A program made the position numbers and the translations under genes. A stretch of DNA of 64,000 nt from Leptolyngbya sp. FACHB-261 (lineage in GTDB: Bacteria; Cyanobacteriota; Cyanobacteriia; FACHB-261), in assembly GCF_014696065.1 (NCBI RefSeq), contig NZ_JACJPL010000018.1, positions 1 to 64,000 on the forward strand. Direction: 5' to 3'. Position 1 is the first letter of the stretch, and each line of letters begins with the position of its first letter. The notes under the pieces were generated by a model. That model saw only the letters and a list, made by a program, of their open reading frames with translations, had not been told where the DNA came from and made no database searches. Shown piece after piece: positions 1 to 8,662 of the stretch.

Positions 1-541
1 GGGCAGTCCTCGGTGGCAAGCAAGGCAGCTGAGTGCGCGGCAGCGGTGGGAGATTGAGCAGAAGTTGCCCGCTAACCTCCCCGATGCCCAACTCATCGAC
101 TCCATTCAGCTGAGAGATCTACTAGAAGCCTTGCACCAGTGGTCTCAGGCCAAACTGCCAGCAGCAGAGCGGGTGCCGTTGAGCGATGCAGTGGAGGAGC
201 ACATCATCAGTCGTTTGCTGCACTCGCAGACCATGCTCAAGATTGAGAATGCTTGGGGCTTGCCTCTGTTCGCTCTGCTCAAAGCCTCCTATGCCCCTCA
301 AGGACTCGAAGAACGGGTCTTTACCTCCGTTGAAGACACGGCTAACTACTTCCGCCTGATGAAAGAGTGGGCCAATCGTTCTCCTCACACCATGCGCATT
401 ATCGAAGAGTTAGATGTGCCTCTAGAGCGGCTCGAAGAAGCTATGAATGAGCTCGATATCTTGGTCCGTTCCTGGGCTAATCGTTATCATCAAGCAGGCA
501 GCAAAGCCATGACTATCCAAATGGCTTTTGGTGAAAAATAA
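1..541 (+). CDS. C-terminal part of an unknown protein, cut by the left window edge
   Basis: The frame is open from the first bases of the window to a TAA at 539-541, so the gene very likely starts outside. A TTG at 65 could give a 158-aa protein, but the residues before it (ending ARQRWEIEQK) read as ordinary coding sequence and there is no ribosome binding site. The visible part is soluble and mostly helical by composition, with no signal peptide, membrane segment or catalytic motif that I recognise. The C-terminal third is rich in Glu, Leu and Arg and may form helices. I do not recognise the family. It is followed by 345 bp without a gene before the SPOR-like gene, so it is probably a separate transcription unit. 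Confidence 0.6.
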   Translation, partial: GSPRWQARQLSARQRWEIEQKLPANLPDAQLIDSIQLRDLLEALHQWSQAKLPAAERVPLSDAVEEHIISRLLHSQTMLKIENAWGLPLFALLKASYAPQGLEERVFTSVEDTANYFRLMKEWANRSPHTMRIIEELDVPLERLEEAMNELDILVRSWANRYHQAGSKAMTIQMAFGEK

Positions 542-886
542 GCTTCATTTACAGCCTATTAGGCTATCGCTCGTTTCTGGCTCGTTATTGCAGCCCAACA
601 GCCCAAGTTTTTGTCTACTTAATAATGAATTAGCCTTAAGAGTGCTAGCTCTTATGATTTCTATTAGCTAGTTCTAGTGCTAGCACGCTATCAACCTCTA
701 ATTTGAGATTAAAGCCAACTAGTTGCTTAGCAGTTGCTTATGTTCGCTCTGGCTGAGCCCAGTTTTTGTTGCCCAGATGAGTCCGAGAATCTCTAGATTT
801 AGCGCGAGCATCAAGTTGGATGCCTTTAGTACACAACAGTCGAGGCAGCGTTCGCTAGTTAAGCAAAAAGCTTGGGAGATGGCGCA
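542..886. other. Intergenic region without a recognised gene
   Basis: About 345 bp of lower G+C. AGTGCTAGC occurs twice (about 641 and 677), the second time as the palindrome GTGCTAGCAC. The 20-mer AGTTGCTTAGCAGTTGCTTA at 721-740 recurs with two changes at 6593-6612. Short frames here have no start context or family features. The promoter of the SPOR-ftsI unit presumably lies here, but I see no clear box. Confidence 0.4.
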
Positions 887-1630
887 GTGTTGCAGGAAAT
901 CAAAATTACTGGTTACTGGTTATTGGCTCACAGTCTAAGCTGCGCCTTACTCAGTCAGCCGGTACTAGCGCAGACCAGCTTGAGCGTGCAGTTGGGCGCA
1001 CTGGTTTCGCCGCCCTCCCTTCGCCTCGCCGCGCAGACTCCCTCTGCCAATACACTGCCCCCGCCCCTCCCAGCTCCCACTCGTCCCATTGAGCTGGAAT
1101 TCCGACGACCGGAGCGTTCAACTGAGGCAGGGCAGTATTTAGTTTACGTTCCTGCTGCCAGTGGGGCCTTGCTCAGCCGAGTTCGCACTCTGGTTCCTGA
1201 CGCCTTTGCCACGCAATTGGGGGGGCGCAGTGTGGTTCAAGCTGGGCGCTTTGCGCAGGAAAATAACGCCCGCAGTCTGGTGCAGGCACTCGCTCAGGCA
1301 GGCGTCTCTGCTCAAGTGATTCGCTTGGCCCAACTGGGGATCACAGCCGGATCTGCCCAAACTTCTGGCCAAATACCTGGCCAAATACCCGGTCAAGCAC
1401 CTGAATCGCCATCTAGCAGTTCTGAAGCCCCCGAAGCAGCTTCTGGCTCAGCCACTCCAGGTGTTCCCCCTCTCGCTTCGGCCTCCGAAGCCAGCCGCAT
1501 CTGCCCTCAAGGTTTAGTGATCAACGGCTCCCCGGGGCAAATGATCCAGGTCGTTGTCTTGCCCGCCGGTTCAGGGGAACCAATTGTGCGGCAATTCACG
1601 CTGGGGCCTCAATCCGCTCTGCGTTGCTAA
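887..1630 (+). CDS. Secreted SPOR-domain-like protein upstream of ftsI
   Basis: A 247-aa exported protein if translation starts at GTG 887, which has GGGAG at 874-878 eight bases upstream; TTG 872 and TTG 890 are alternatives. A signal peptide of about 30 residues ends near PVLAQ. A proline-rich linker follows, then a segment of about 65 residues (YLVYVPAASG to SAQVIRL) with the beta-alpha-beta pattern and the 'QAGRFAQENNARSLVQALAQ' helix expected of SPOR-like domains. After that comes a Ser/Pro/Gly-rich linker and a short C-terminal segment with two cysteines. SPOR domains usually bind denuded peptidoglycan. ftsI starts six bases after the stop, so co-transcription and a role in cell wall or division are inferred. 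The SPOR assignment rests on pattern only. Confidence 0.65.
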   Translation: MLQEIKITGYWLLAHSLSCALLSQPVLAQTSLSVQLGALVSPPSLRLAAQTPSANTLPPPLPAPTRPIELEFRRPERSTEAGQYLVYVPAASGALLSRVRTLVPDAFATQLGGRSVVQAGRFAQENNARSLVQALAQAGVSAQVIRLAQLGITAGSAQTSGQIPGQIPGQAPESPSSSSEAPEAASGSATPGVPPLASASEASRICPQGLVINGSPGQMIQVVVLPAGSGEPIVRQFTLGPQSALRC

Positions 1631-1636
1631 GGTTTT

Positions 1637-3652
1637 ATGCGTTCTGCTTTACAGCCCTTGCGCGCTCCGCGCCGATCAACGCCATCTAGGCGACGCCGAA
1701 GTCCATCCAGATCCCCTCACTCCCCAACAAGGAGAGAAGCCAGAAGTCTAGCGACGCCTGCGTCTCTCAGGCGGCCCCTCAAGAGATCCCTCAGTCCAGC
1801 CCGCTTGCTCGCGGCCCGCTTAATCGTGACCTGGGCAGTATTGATGCTGGCTGTCACGGTGCTGGTGCTGCGGCTGGTCCAGGTTCAGGGGTTCCAGGCT
1901 TCAGATCTACGTCGTCAAGCTCAAGCTCAACAAACGGCCAGCCTTCAAACCTTAACCCCCCGTCGTCCCATCGTGGATCGGCAGGGTCAAGTGCTGGCGA
2001 TGGACGAATTAGTCTACACCCTCTACGCCCACCCACCACTGTTTCACGCTGCCCTCGCCCATTTAGCGAGTGTTTTAGCGCCCTTGTTGAACCGTTCTGA
2101 ACTAGAGCTGAGCACTCAGTTGCAGCAACCGGAAACGACCTTAACCTTGGCCTCAACCCTCTCGGAAAGCCAAGCTAAACGCATCGCCGCGCTGCAACTG
2201 GCGGGGCTAGAACTGGTGCCGAAATGGCGGCGGCGCTACCCCAACGGCGAGGTAGCTGCCACAGCTCTGGGGTACGTGGACCTAGACCACCAAGCCCAAG
2301 CGGGTCTCGAACTCAGCCAAGCGGCCCTGTTGCAATTACCCGCCCCCCAGATCCAGGCGCGCCAAACCGGGCAGGGGCTATTGGAGAGCGCTAGCTTACC
2401 AGCCGGTTTTAGTCGGATTGACACCAGCCAACTGCAGCTCAGCCTGGATCTCAACTGGCAACGCCTCACTCAAAATTTGCTGCACCAGACCGTGACTCAA
2501 TATGCGGCCAAGCGGGGCTGTGTCATCGTCATGGATCCGCTGACGGGCGAAATTCGGGTACTGGCCAGCGAACCCACCTACAACCCTAATCATTACTACG
2601 ACGCAGCAGTTGAACAGTTCAAGACTTGGGCGGCTACCGACTTGTTCGAGCCCGGTTCTACCTTCAAGCCCATCAACCTGGCAATTGCGCTAGAAGCAGG
2701 GGCCATTCAGCCCAGCGATCAGGTAGAGGACAGTGGCCGAATGACCGTTGCAGGAGAGCCAATCGAGAATTTTGACTATGCCACAGCTGGAGCGGTTGGG
2801 CCTTCGAGCCTCACCGACGTTCTGCGCCGCTCTAGCAATGTCGGTATGGTGCGCATCATGCAACGTCTGAAGCCAGAGACTTATTATAGTTGGTTGCGCT
2901 GGATTGGTTTAGAGCAGCCGACCGGCGTTGACCTGCCCCTGGAAACAACCGGTCAATTGAAGCCTGCTGAGGAGTTTTTGAACTCAGGACTGGAACCAGC
3001 TGTCGCCGCGTTTGGCCAAGGCTTGGAGTTGTCTCCGCTCAAACTGATCCAGTTGGCAGCAGCAGTAGCGAATGGCGGTTGGCTCATACGCCCTCATTTA
3101 GTGACGGGTTTGCGTCGGGCCGATGGGCCAACTCATTGGCAGCCGGAGGAGCCACCAGCCCGACAAATCTTTTCACCCACTTCGACCCAGGCCGTTATGG
3201 CCATGATGAAAGCCGTGGTCGAGCAGGGAACTGGGCAGAGCGCTCGCTTGCCGGGTTATTCTTTGGCAGGCAAAACGGGAACCGCACAAAAGGCAACCGC
3301 GGACGGCCAATATGGGACAGCACCGATTGTCAGTTTTGTCGGGTTACTTCCCATTGAGGCACCGTGCCTTGCCATTTTGGTTGTAGTCGACGAACCGCAA
3401 GGCGATGATGCCTCCGGCTCTACGGTAGCAGCACCACTCGCTAAGGCTGTATTGGAGCAAATTCTAGCAGTGCAAGGAATTGCCCCCGCCCCGCCTTCTA
3501 ACGCTGCTCCTACCCCTACTGCGCCTAAACCGACAGCAGCCTCTGCGCCTGAGGCAAGCCCTAATGCACCTAACTCTGATACAACTAGGGCTGATGAGAT
3601 TAGCGCTGATGAAATTAGTGCCGATGAGACGGGCGCTGAAAGCCAGTTTTAA
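1637..3652 (+). CDS. ftsI: Peptidoglycan D,D-transpeptidase FtsI (PBP2/PBP3 class)
   Basis: A 671-aa class B penicillin-binding protein that cross-links septal peptidoglycan in the periplasm. A basic, Ser/Arg-rich cytoplasmic head (residues 1-60) precedes one membrane segment (about 63-85, AARLIVTWAVLMLAV). A dimerisation/pedestal domain follows, then the transpeptidase domain with all three active-site motifs: SxxK as S341-T-F-K344, SxN as S399-S-N401 and KTG at 546-548. The arrangement is the family norm. The C-terminal 60 residues are a Pro/Ala-rich linker ending in an acidic tail with a repeated ADEIS unit, longer than in E. coli FtsI. It probably shares a transcript with the SPOR-like gene six bases upstream. 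The ATG at 1637 is the only good start. Confidence 0.93.
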   Translation: MRSALQPLRAPRRSTPSRRRRSPSRSPHSPTRREARSLATPASLRRPLKRSLSPARLLAARLIVTWAVLMLAVTVLVLRLVQVQGFQASDLRRQAQAQQTASLQTLTPRRPIVDRQGQVLAMDELVYTLYAHPPLFHAALAHLASVLAPLLNRSELELSTQLQQPETTLTLASTLSESQAKRIAALQLAGLELVPKWRRRYPNGEVAATALGYVDLDHQAQAGLELSQAALLQLPAPQIQARQTGQGLLESASLPAGFSRIDTSQLQLSLDLNWQRLTQNLLHQTVTQYAAKRGCVIVMDPLTGEIRVLASEPTYNPNHYYDAAVEQFKTWAATDLFEPGSTFKPINLAIALEAGAIQPSDQVEDSGRMTVAGEPIENFDYATAGAVGPSSLTDVLRRSSNVGMVRIMQRLKPETYYSWLRWIGLEQPTGVDLPLETTGQLKPAEEFLNSGLEPAVAAFGQGLELSPLKLIQLAAAVANGGWLIRPHLVTGLRRADGPTHWQPEEPPARQIFSPTSTQAVMAMMKAVVEQGTGQSARLPGYSLAGKTGTAQKATADGQYGTAPIVSFVGLLPIEAPCLAILVVVDEPQGDDASGSTVAAPLAKAVLEQILAVQGIAPAPPSNAAPTPTAPKPTAASAPEASPNAPNSDTTRADEISADEISADETGAESQF

Positions 3653-4148
3653 GTGCTTTGGCTTTTCAACTCTTAATAGTTCATCGTCCCATCGTCAATG
3701 ATTGCCAACTACTGAGAGCATTTAGCCGATCTAACATCACGACACAAATATTCCAGCTAATTTCAAACCAAGTTAACGGCAGCGTTTCAAACTTGTTTCC
3801 AGTTTTGCTCCTCGTAAGAACTACAGAAATTTCTCCGAGCAGTGTTAGGAAAATCACTTAACAAGCTAGTGACGATCATTACTCATTTCTGGGAATTCTT
3901 ATTTCTGCAGCGTGATTAGAAGAGCAAAATTTGACCTGTTCTCCTTTTAGAGCTATACCCAGCTTCATAGGTTACACAGCTAGAGCTAAGACCACTGCTC
4001 GGCTTATTGCAATTTGCCCCATTCCGAAAGTGCCGCTGCAAATGTGTCTCTCCTTGTGTCGTTCCTGTTGATTTAGAACTTCCAATGCCAAGTCCTCAAC
4101 GATTGAATCACAGCAGAGCAATTGCACTGCGGTTTGGAAGACCAGCCC
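3653..4148. other. Intergenic region, nothing recognised
   Basis: About 500 bp of low G+C between ftsI and the WD40 gene. I see no gene, no tRNA-like fold, no strong hairpin with a T-run and no convincing promoter. A frame on the minus strand (3972-4166) has no start context and is rejected. Confidence 0.4.
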
Positions 4149-6569
4149 ATGCATGATGCCAACCAATCTCCCTTTGAGCCTTTGTCAGATCAAGTGCGAC
4201 CAGACCAAAAGCAACCAGACCAAAAGCTACAGGACCATTGGCAAGCAGCCCTCAACCAAGCTCAAGAACGGGAAGCCAAACTGCGCTGGCAACTAGAGCA
4301 GAGTGAGCAGCGCCGCAAGCAAGCGATGTCCCGAGAATGGGCATTGCGAGCACTATCTTTGCTCTCGCAGGATTGGCAAATTGCGTTTCTAGTGGCGATG
4401 GCAGCACTAGAGGTCTATCCCAGCATTGAGGCCCAAAACAGCCTGCGGCGTATTCTCGCGGGTCCCCGTTTGCGTGCCCAGCTCAGTGGTCATGCCAATC
4501 AGGTTTGGCAGGGGGCTTGGAGTCCTGATGGTCAACTGATCCTGACGGTTAGCAACGATCACACGGCCCGACTTTGGCATGGTGTGACTGGGGAGGCGCT
4601 TGCCGTTCTTACTGGTCATGAGGGTGCAGTCTGGCAAGGAGCTTGGAGCCCTGACGCTCAGCAAATCCTGACCGTGAGCGATGATCACACGGCCCGGCTG
4701 TGGGATCGTAGTGGTCGGCTTTACCGTTGTCTGGAGCAGCATCGAGGCCCGGTAAACTGCGGGATCTGGAGCCCCGATGGCCAAGGGTTAGCAACAGCCA
4801 GCAGCGATCGCTGCATCCGACTCTGGGACTCCCAGGGCCAGGAGACCATGACCTTAACCGGGCATCAAGCGGCAATCTGGCACTTAGCTTGGCAACCGGG
4901 TCGTCAGCGGCTAGTGAGTGTCAGCTCCGATCACACAGCTCGGCTGTGGGATCTTCAGCAGGGCCAGCTCACGGTTTTAGTTGCCCATGAAGCTGCGGTT
5001 AATTATGCAGAGTGGAGCGCCGATGGGCGACGGCTGCTCACGGTTGGCGAGGACTGCACGGTTCGCCTCTGGTCTGAGGCTGGGGAGGAGCGAGCCGTTC
5101 TACAAGGCCACTCCGATCTGGTTTCCCATGCCACTTGGAGCAGTGATGGCTCAACGATTTTGACCGCAGAGGCCGATGGCACCGTCTGCCTCTGGGAAGC
5201 AGATGGTAGCCTGCGAACCACGATTCAGGCTCACCAAGGTGCCGTTAATCAAGCCATTTGGAGTCCCGATAGCAGCCATTTTCTGACGGTCAGCAACGAC
5301 CACACAGCTCGCCTCTGGGACGAGACCGGCCAAGCCTTAGCAGAACTGCACGGCCATCACGATTGGGTCAACCGAGGTGCCTGGAGCCCAGCCGGGGACC
5401 GCTGTCTAACCTTGAGCAATGATGGCAATGTGCGTTTGTGGGAGGCCGCCTTCCAGGAAGTGGCGCTGCTCGATCAGCACCGGGGACCAGTTTGGACAGG
5501 CAATTGGAGCCCCGATGGCAGCCTGCTCTTGACCACCAGTGACGATCGAACCGCTCAGATTTGGGCTAGTTCAGAGCAGACTTATGACCTAATTCAAGTT
5601 TTGAGCGAGCATACAGGTCCTATTTGGAACGGCAGTTGGAGCCCGGACAGCAGTCGGCTCCTCACTGTTAGTGATGATGGTACAGCTTGCCTGTGGGACC
5701 GCACTGGTCAGTTGCAACTGCGTCTGGTCGGCCATCAGGGACCTATCTGGAACGGGGCATGGAGCCCAAACGGCCAGCAGATCCTCACGGTCAGCGCTGA
5801 TCAGACCGCACGGCTATGGGAGACCCGACAAGGCCAAGAACTCTGCCAATTGCAAGGCCATCAAGCCTCGGTCTGGCACGGAGCCTGGAGTCCCGATGGT
5901 GCACAAATCCTGACCAGCAGCTTGGACAACACGGCTCGTCTCTGGCATCTGCACAACCCAGCACAGGCAGCGACCCAACTGCATGGCCACCAAGGTTCGG
6001 TCTGGCATGGAGCTTGGAGCCCGGATAGTAGGCGAGTTTTGACTGTCAGTTTTGATGGCACCGCTCGACTTTGGGACCGCACTGGCACCGCCCTGAGTAC
6101 CTTACAAGGTCATCAGAATTCTGTCCTACATGGAGCCTGGAGCCCCGATGGCAGCGCGATTTTGACCGTGAGCGCTGACCACACGGCCCGGATCTGGGAT
6201 GCTGAGGGCAATTTAGTCACCTGTTTGCAAGGACACCAGGATGTCGTGCGCTACGGCGCTTGGAGCCCTGATAGCCAACAGGTTGTCACGGTGAGCGACG
6301 ACCATACAGCCCGGATCTGGCGCCGCGAGGGACAGGAGCTAGCCCAGCTCCAGGGACATCAGAGCGCTGTGGTTCACGCCAGCTGGAGCCCTGATGGTCA
6401 GCTAGTCCTGACGACCAGTTCTGACCAGACAGCACGCTTGTGGTACGCAACGGTTGAGGGCTTGTGGCAGCTGGCCCGTCCCTACCGGATTCGCTCGCTC
6501 ACCACCCAGGAGTGCCAACAGTTTCTGGGCTTATCGCAGCAAGAGTACCAGCAGTTGATTTGCAGTTAG
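4149..6569 (+). CDS. WD40 repeat protein with 16 repeats
   Basis: An 806-aa protein from ATG 4149; an in-frame TTG at 4122 has no better context. Residues 1-100 are Gln/Glu/Arg-rich and likely coiled coil, followed by a helical stub (ALRALSLLSQDWQIAFLVAM) like the linker that precedes WD40 arrays in cyanobacterial STAND-type proteins. Sixteen repeats of about 41 residues follow, each with GH, WSPDG and D-TARLWD signatures, filling residues about 110-765. The end (RSLTTQECQQFLG) is the usual tail of these WD40 proteins. No kinase, NTPase, TIR or protease domain is present, so this is a scaffold without an effector. Sixteen blades do not fit one seven-bladed propeller, so two propellers are likely. 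The DNA repeats with a 123-126 bp period, so copy number may vary. Confidence 0.9.
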   Translation: MHDANQSPFEPLSDQVRPDQKQPDQKLQDHWQAALNQAQEREAKLRWQLEQSEQRRKQAMSREWALRALSLLSQDWQIAFLVAMAALEVYPSIEAQNSLRRILAGPRLRAQLSGHANQVWQGAWSPDGQLILTVSNDHTARLWHGVTGEALAVLTGHEGAVWQGAWSPDAQQILTVSDDHTARLWDRSGRLYRCLEQHRGPVNCGIWSPDGQGLATASSDRCIRLWDSQGQETMTLTGHQAAIWHLAWQPGRQRLVSVSSDHTARLWDLQQGQLTVLVAHEAAVNYAEWSADGRRLLTVGEDCTVRLWSEAGEERAVLQGHSDLVSHATWSSDGSTILTAEADGTVCLWEADGSLRTTIQAHQGAVNQAIWSPDSSHFLTVSNDHTARLWDETGQALAELHGHHDWVNRGAWSPAGDRCLTLSNDGNVRLWEAAFQEVALLDQHRGPVWTGNWSPDGSLLLTTSDDRTAQIWASSEQTYDLIQVLSEHTGPIWNGSWSPDSSRLLTVSDDGTACLWDRTGQLQLRLVGHQGPIWNGAWSPNGQQILTVSADQTARLWETRQGQELCQLQGHQASVWHGAWSPDGAQILTSSLDNTARLWHLHNPAQAATQLHGHQGSVWHGAWSPDSRRVLTVSFDGTARLWDRTGTALSTLQGHQNSVLHGAWSPDGSAILTVSADHTARIWDAEGNLVTCLQGHQDVVRYGAWSPDSQQVVTVSDDHTARIWRREGQELAQLQGHQSAVVHASWSPDGQLVLTTSSDQTARLWYATVEGLWQLARPYRIRSLTTQECQQFLGLSQQEYQQLICS

Positions 6570-6592
6570 TTTGGTTAATTTAGTGATTCAGT

Positions 6593-6629
6593 AGTTGCTC
6601 AGCAGTTGCTCACTAGTCACTGAGCAGCT
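6593..6629 (+). terminator. Hairpin after the WD40 gene
   Basis: AGTTGCTCAG (6593-6602) pairs with CTGAGCAGCT (6620-6629) with one G-U pair, 24 bases after the WD40 stop codon. No T-run follows, so intrinsic termination is uncertain; it may act as an RNA 3' end. Confidence 0.35.
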
Positions 6630-6683
6630 GACCAGAAGCCCAGTTTGATGCAGAGTGATTAGGCCAGCTGAAGAAAGGCCCGG

Positions 6684-8012
6684 ATGGCCATCACTCATGA
6701 TCGTTTAACATTTATGAACTGGGCCGATGGTTCTAATGAGGACAACATGGACAACCCAAGAGCCGATGCAACCGTTAGGGATCCTGGTGCAGCAACCCAA
6801 ATGCACTGGGCCTGTGCACTCTCCAAACGTGCATCCCTTGAGGCGGCTGTTGCCGAAGTTGCTGACCAGGCCCAACAAGACTTAGGCCCCTTTCCCCCGC
6901 ACTTAGGGCTATTCTTCGTCTCCAACACGTTTAGCAGCGACTATCCTCGCCTGCTGCCTCTGCTGCAAGAGCGCTTCCCCGACACTCTGTTGCTTGGTTG
7001 CTCTGGTTCTGGAGTTTTGGGTGCAGGTCACGAAATCGAGGGTGAACCGGCGCTCTCCCTCACCCTCGCCCATCTGCCTGAAGTCAACCTAACGCCTTTT
7101 TATCTGAGCGGTGAAACCCTGCCTGACCTCGACTCGCCACCGGAGCGTTGGGTTGAGCTAGTGGGGGTGCCTCCCCGTGACCAGCCTCATTTCATCCTGC
7201 TAGCCTCTCCTAGTTCAGCGGTGACTGACCTCCTGCAGGGGCTCGATTTCGCTTATCCCAGTGCCGTTAAGGTCGGCGGCTTAGCCAGCGGCGGTCGTGC
7301 CCTCGAAAGTTATGGGCTGTTCTATAACCGGCTAGAGCACACCGGCATTCTAGGCTTGGCCTTGACCGGCAATATTGCTGTTGAGTCTGTGGTCGCTCAG
7401 GGCTGTCGTCCGATTGGTGAGACGCTTCAAATCACCGAAGTTGAGCGCAACAACATCATTGTCAAACTCGATAGTCGCTCTCCCTTGGAAGTGTTGCAGG
7501 AGACGGTAGCATCTCTCAGCGAGGCAGACCGGCAATTGGCCCAGCAAGCGCTGTTCGTTGGTGTGGCCACAGACCCCTTCAAGCTGAAGCTGGAGCATGG
7601 CGATTTTTTGATTCGTAACCTGATGGGGGTGGACCCGCGATCTGGAGCTTTGGCGATAGCCGATCGGGTTCGCCCTGGTCAGCGCATTCAGTTTCACCTG
7701 CGCGACGCCCGAACTTCAGCGGAAGATCTTGAGTTAGTGCTCAACCGCTTTTTGCGGAGTCGCTCTGACCGGGAGCCGGTAGGCGCTCTGATGTTCTCTT
7801 GCGTCGGTCGGGGCGCTGAGCTCTACGACGAAGTTGACTTCGATTCGAACCTGTTCAGCCGTCATTTCCAGGATGTGCCGCTTGGTGGCTTTTTCTGTAA
7901 CGGCGAAATCGGTCCAGTAGGAGGCACCACGTTCTTACATGGCTTTACCTCTGTCTTCGGTATCTTCAGCCCAGCGGCGCCTGAGCCAGACGAGCCAACG
8001 ACTCACCTGTGA
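6684..8012 (+). CDS. FIST-domain sensory protein
   Basis: A 442-aa soluble protein with a FIST N domain (about residues 45-245: TLLLGCSGSGVLGAGHEIEG, ending near KVGGLASGG) and a FIST C domain (about 265-425: IQFHLRDA, FSCVGRG, GGFFCNGEIGPV). FIST proteins are proposed small-ligand sensors acting in signal transduction; they occur alone or fused to kinases or cyclases. This one is standalone, and its ligand and partner are unknown. ATG 6684 has AAGAAAGG eight bases upstream; in-frame ATGs at 6714 and 6747 are possible. Its 3' end overlaps the 3' end of the convergent GNAT gene by 47 bp. Confidence 0.88.
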   Translation: MAITHDRLTFMNWADGSNEDNMDNPRADATVRDPGAATQMHWACALSKRASLEAAVAEVADQAQQDLGPFPPHLGLFFVSNTFSSDYPRLLPLLQERFPDTLLLGCSGSGVLGAGHEIEGEPALSLTLAHLPEVNLTPFYLSGETLPDLDSPPERWVELVGVPPRDQPHFILLASPSSAVTDLLQGLDFAYPSAVKVGGLASGGRALESYGLFYNRLEHTGILGLALTGNIAVESVVAQGCRPIGETLQITEVERNNIIVKLDSRSPLEVLQETVASLSEADRQLAQQALFVGVATDPFKLKLEHGDFLIRNLMGVDPRSGALAIADRVRPGQRIQFHLRDARTSAEDLELVLNRFLRSRSDREPVGALMFSCVGRGAELYDEVDFDSNLFSRHFQDVPLGGFFCNGEIGPVGGTTFLHGFTSVFGIFSPAAPEPDEPTTHL

Positions 8013-8472
8013 CGCGGCAGATGCGCCACTCATTCATGATCTGCGCGCCACAGCGCTGGTAGAAGCCGATTGCAGGCTCATTCCAATCCAGCACCGACCA
8101 TTCCAGGCGACCGCAGCCTCGCTCTACGGCCAGCTGTGCCAGGTGGGTCAGCAGCGCTTTGCCAAGCCCTAAGCCTCGATACTCCGGCTCAACAAATAGG
8201 TCTTCGAGGTAAATGCCGGGTGCGGTCAAAAAGGTGGAATAGTTGTGAAAAAACAAGGCGAAGCCAACGCTTTTGCCTTCTACTTCCGCCAGGATCACTT
8301 CAATATAAGCTCGGGCTCCAAACAGGTGTTCATGCAACTGCGTCAGGCTGCCGGTGACTTCATGAGACAGTTTTTCATAGGCCGCTAATGCCTTGATTAA
8401 GTGAAAGATAGTCTCGGTATCATCGGGCGTTGCGGGACGAAGCGTGTAAGTAGCGGACATAGCACCAGACAT
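7966..8472 (-). CDS. GNAT family N-acetyltransferase (spermidine/spermine acetyltransferase-like)
   Basis: A 168-aa protein from ATG 8472, or 164 aa from ATG 8460. A single GNAT fold: N-terminal TLRPATPDDTETIFHLIKAL and YEKL segment, beta-4 GIYLEDLFVEPEYRGLGLGK carrying the acetyl-CoA loop RGLGLGK, and the C-terminal LEWSVLDWNEPAIGFYQRCG typical of the SSAT/thialysine acetyltransferase subgroup. It would transfer acetyl from acetyl-CoA to a small amine; the substrate is not known. It lies downstream of the flv genes on the same strand but is separated from them by an intrinsic terminator, so it likely has its own promoter within 8473-8595. Its last 47 bp overlap the convergent FIST gene. Confidence 0.85.
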   Translation of the reverse strand: MSGAMSATYTLRPATPDDTETIFHLIKALAAYEKLSHEVTGSLTQLHEHLFGARAYIEVILAEVEGKSVGFALFFHNYSTFLTAPGIYLEDLFVEPEYRGLGLGKALLTHLAQLAVERGCGRLEWSVLDWNEPAIGFYQRCGAQIMNEWRICRVTGESLARLAQAPLG

Positions 8473-8595
8473 AATGGCAAGCACTGAGCAAACAGTTTCC
8501 TCATCATGCCTGCTCCATCGTGATCTGAATAGTCTGAGTAATCTGAATCGAACGGCTGCTCGCCGCTTCAACCCACAATCAAAAAGCCCTGCAAG

Positions 8596-8627
8596 AAAAA
8601 GCCCTGCAAGTCTGAATCACTTGCAGG
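8596..8627 (-). terminator. Rho-independent terminator of the flv operon
   Basis: On the minus strand CCTGCAAGT (8627-8619 complement) and ACTTGCAGG (8611-8603 complement) form a 9-bp stem with a 7-base loop, followed by GC and a T5 run. A second copy of the right arm with T-run follows at 8581-8595, as if the terminator tail had been duplicated. Confidence 0.8.
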
Positions 8628-8662
8628 AGCCTAAAGGGAGAGGAACAGGAGCTGATCGGCAA

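Noticed and set aside
4407-5333. Long minus-strand frames under the WD40 gene
   Set aside because: They are shadows caused by the repeated codon pattern and lack start context.
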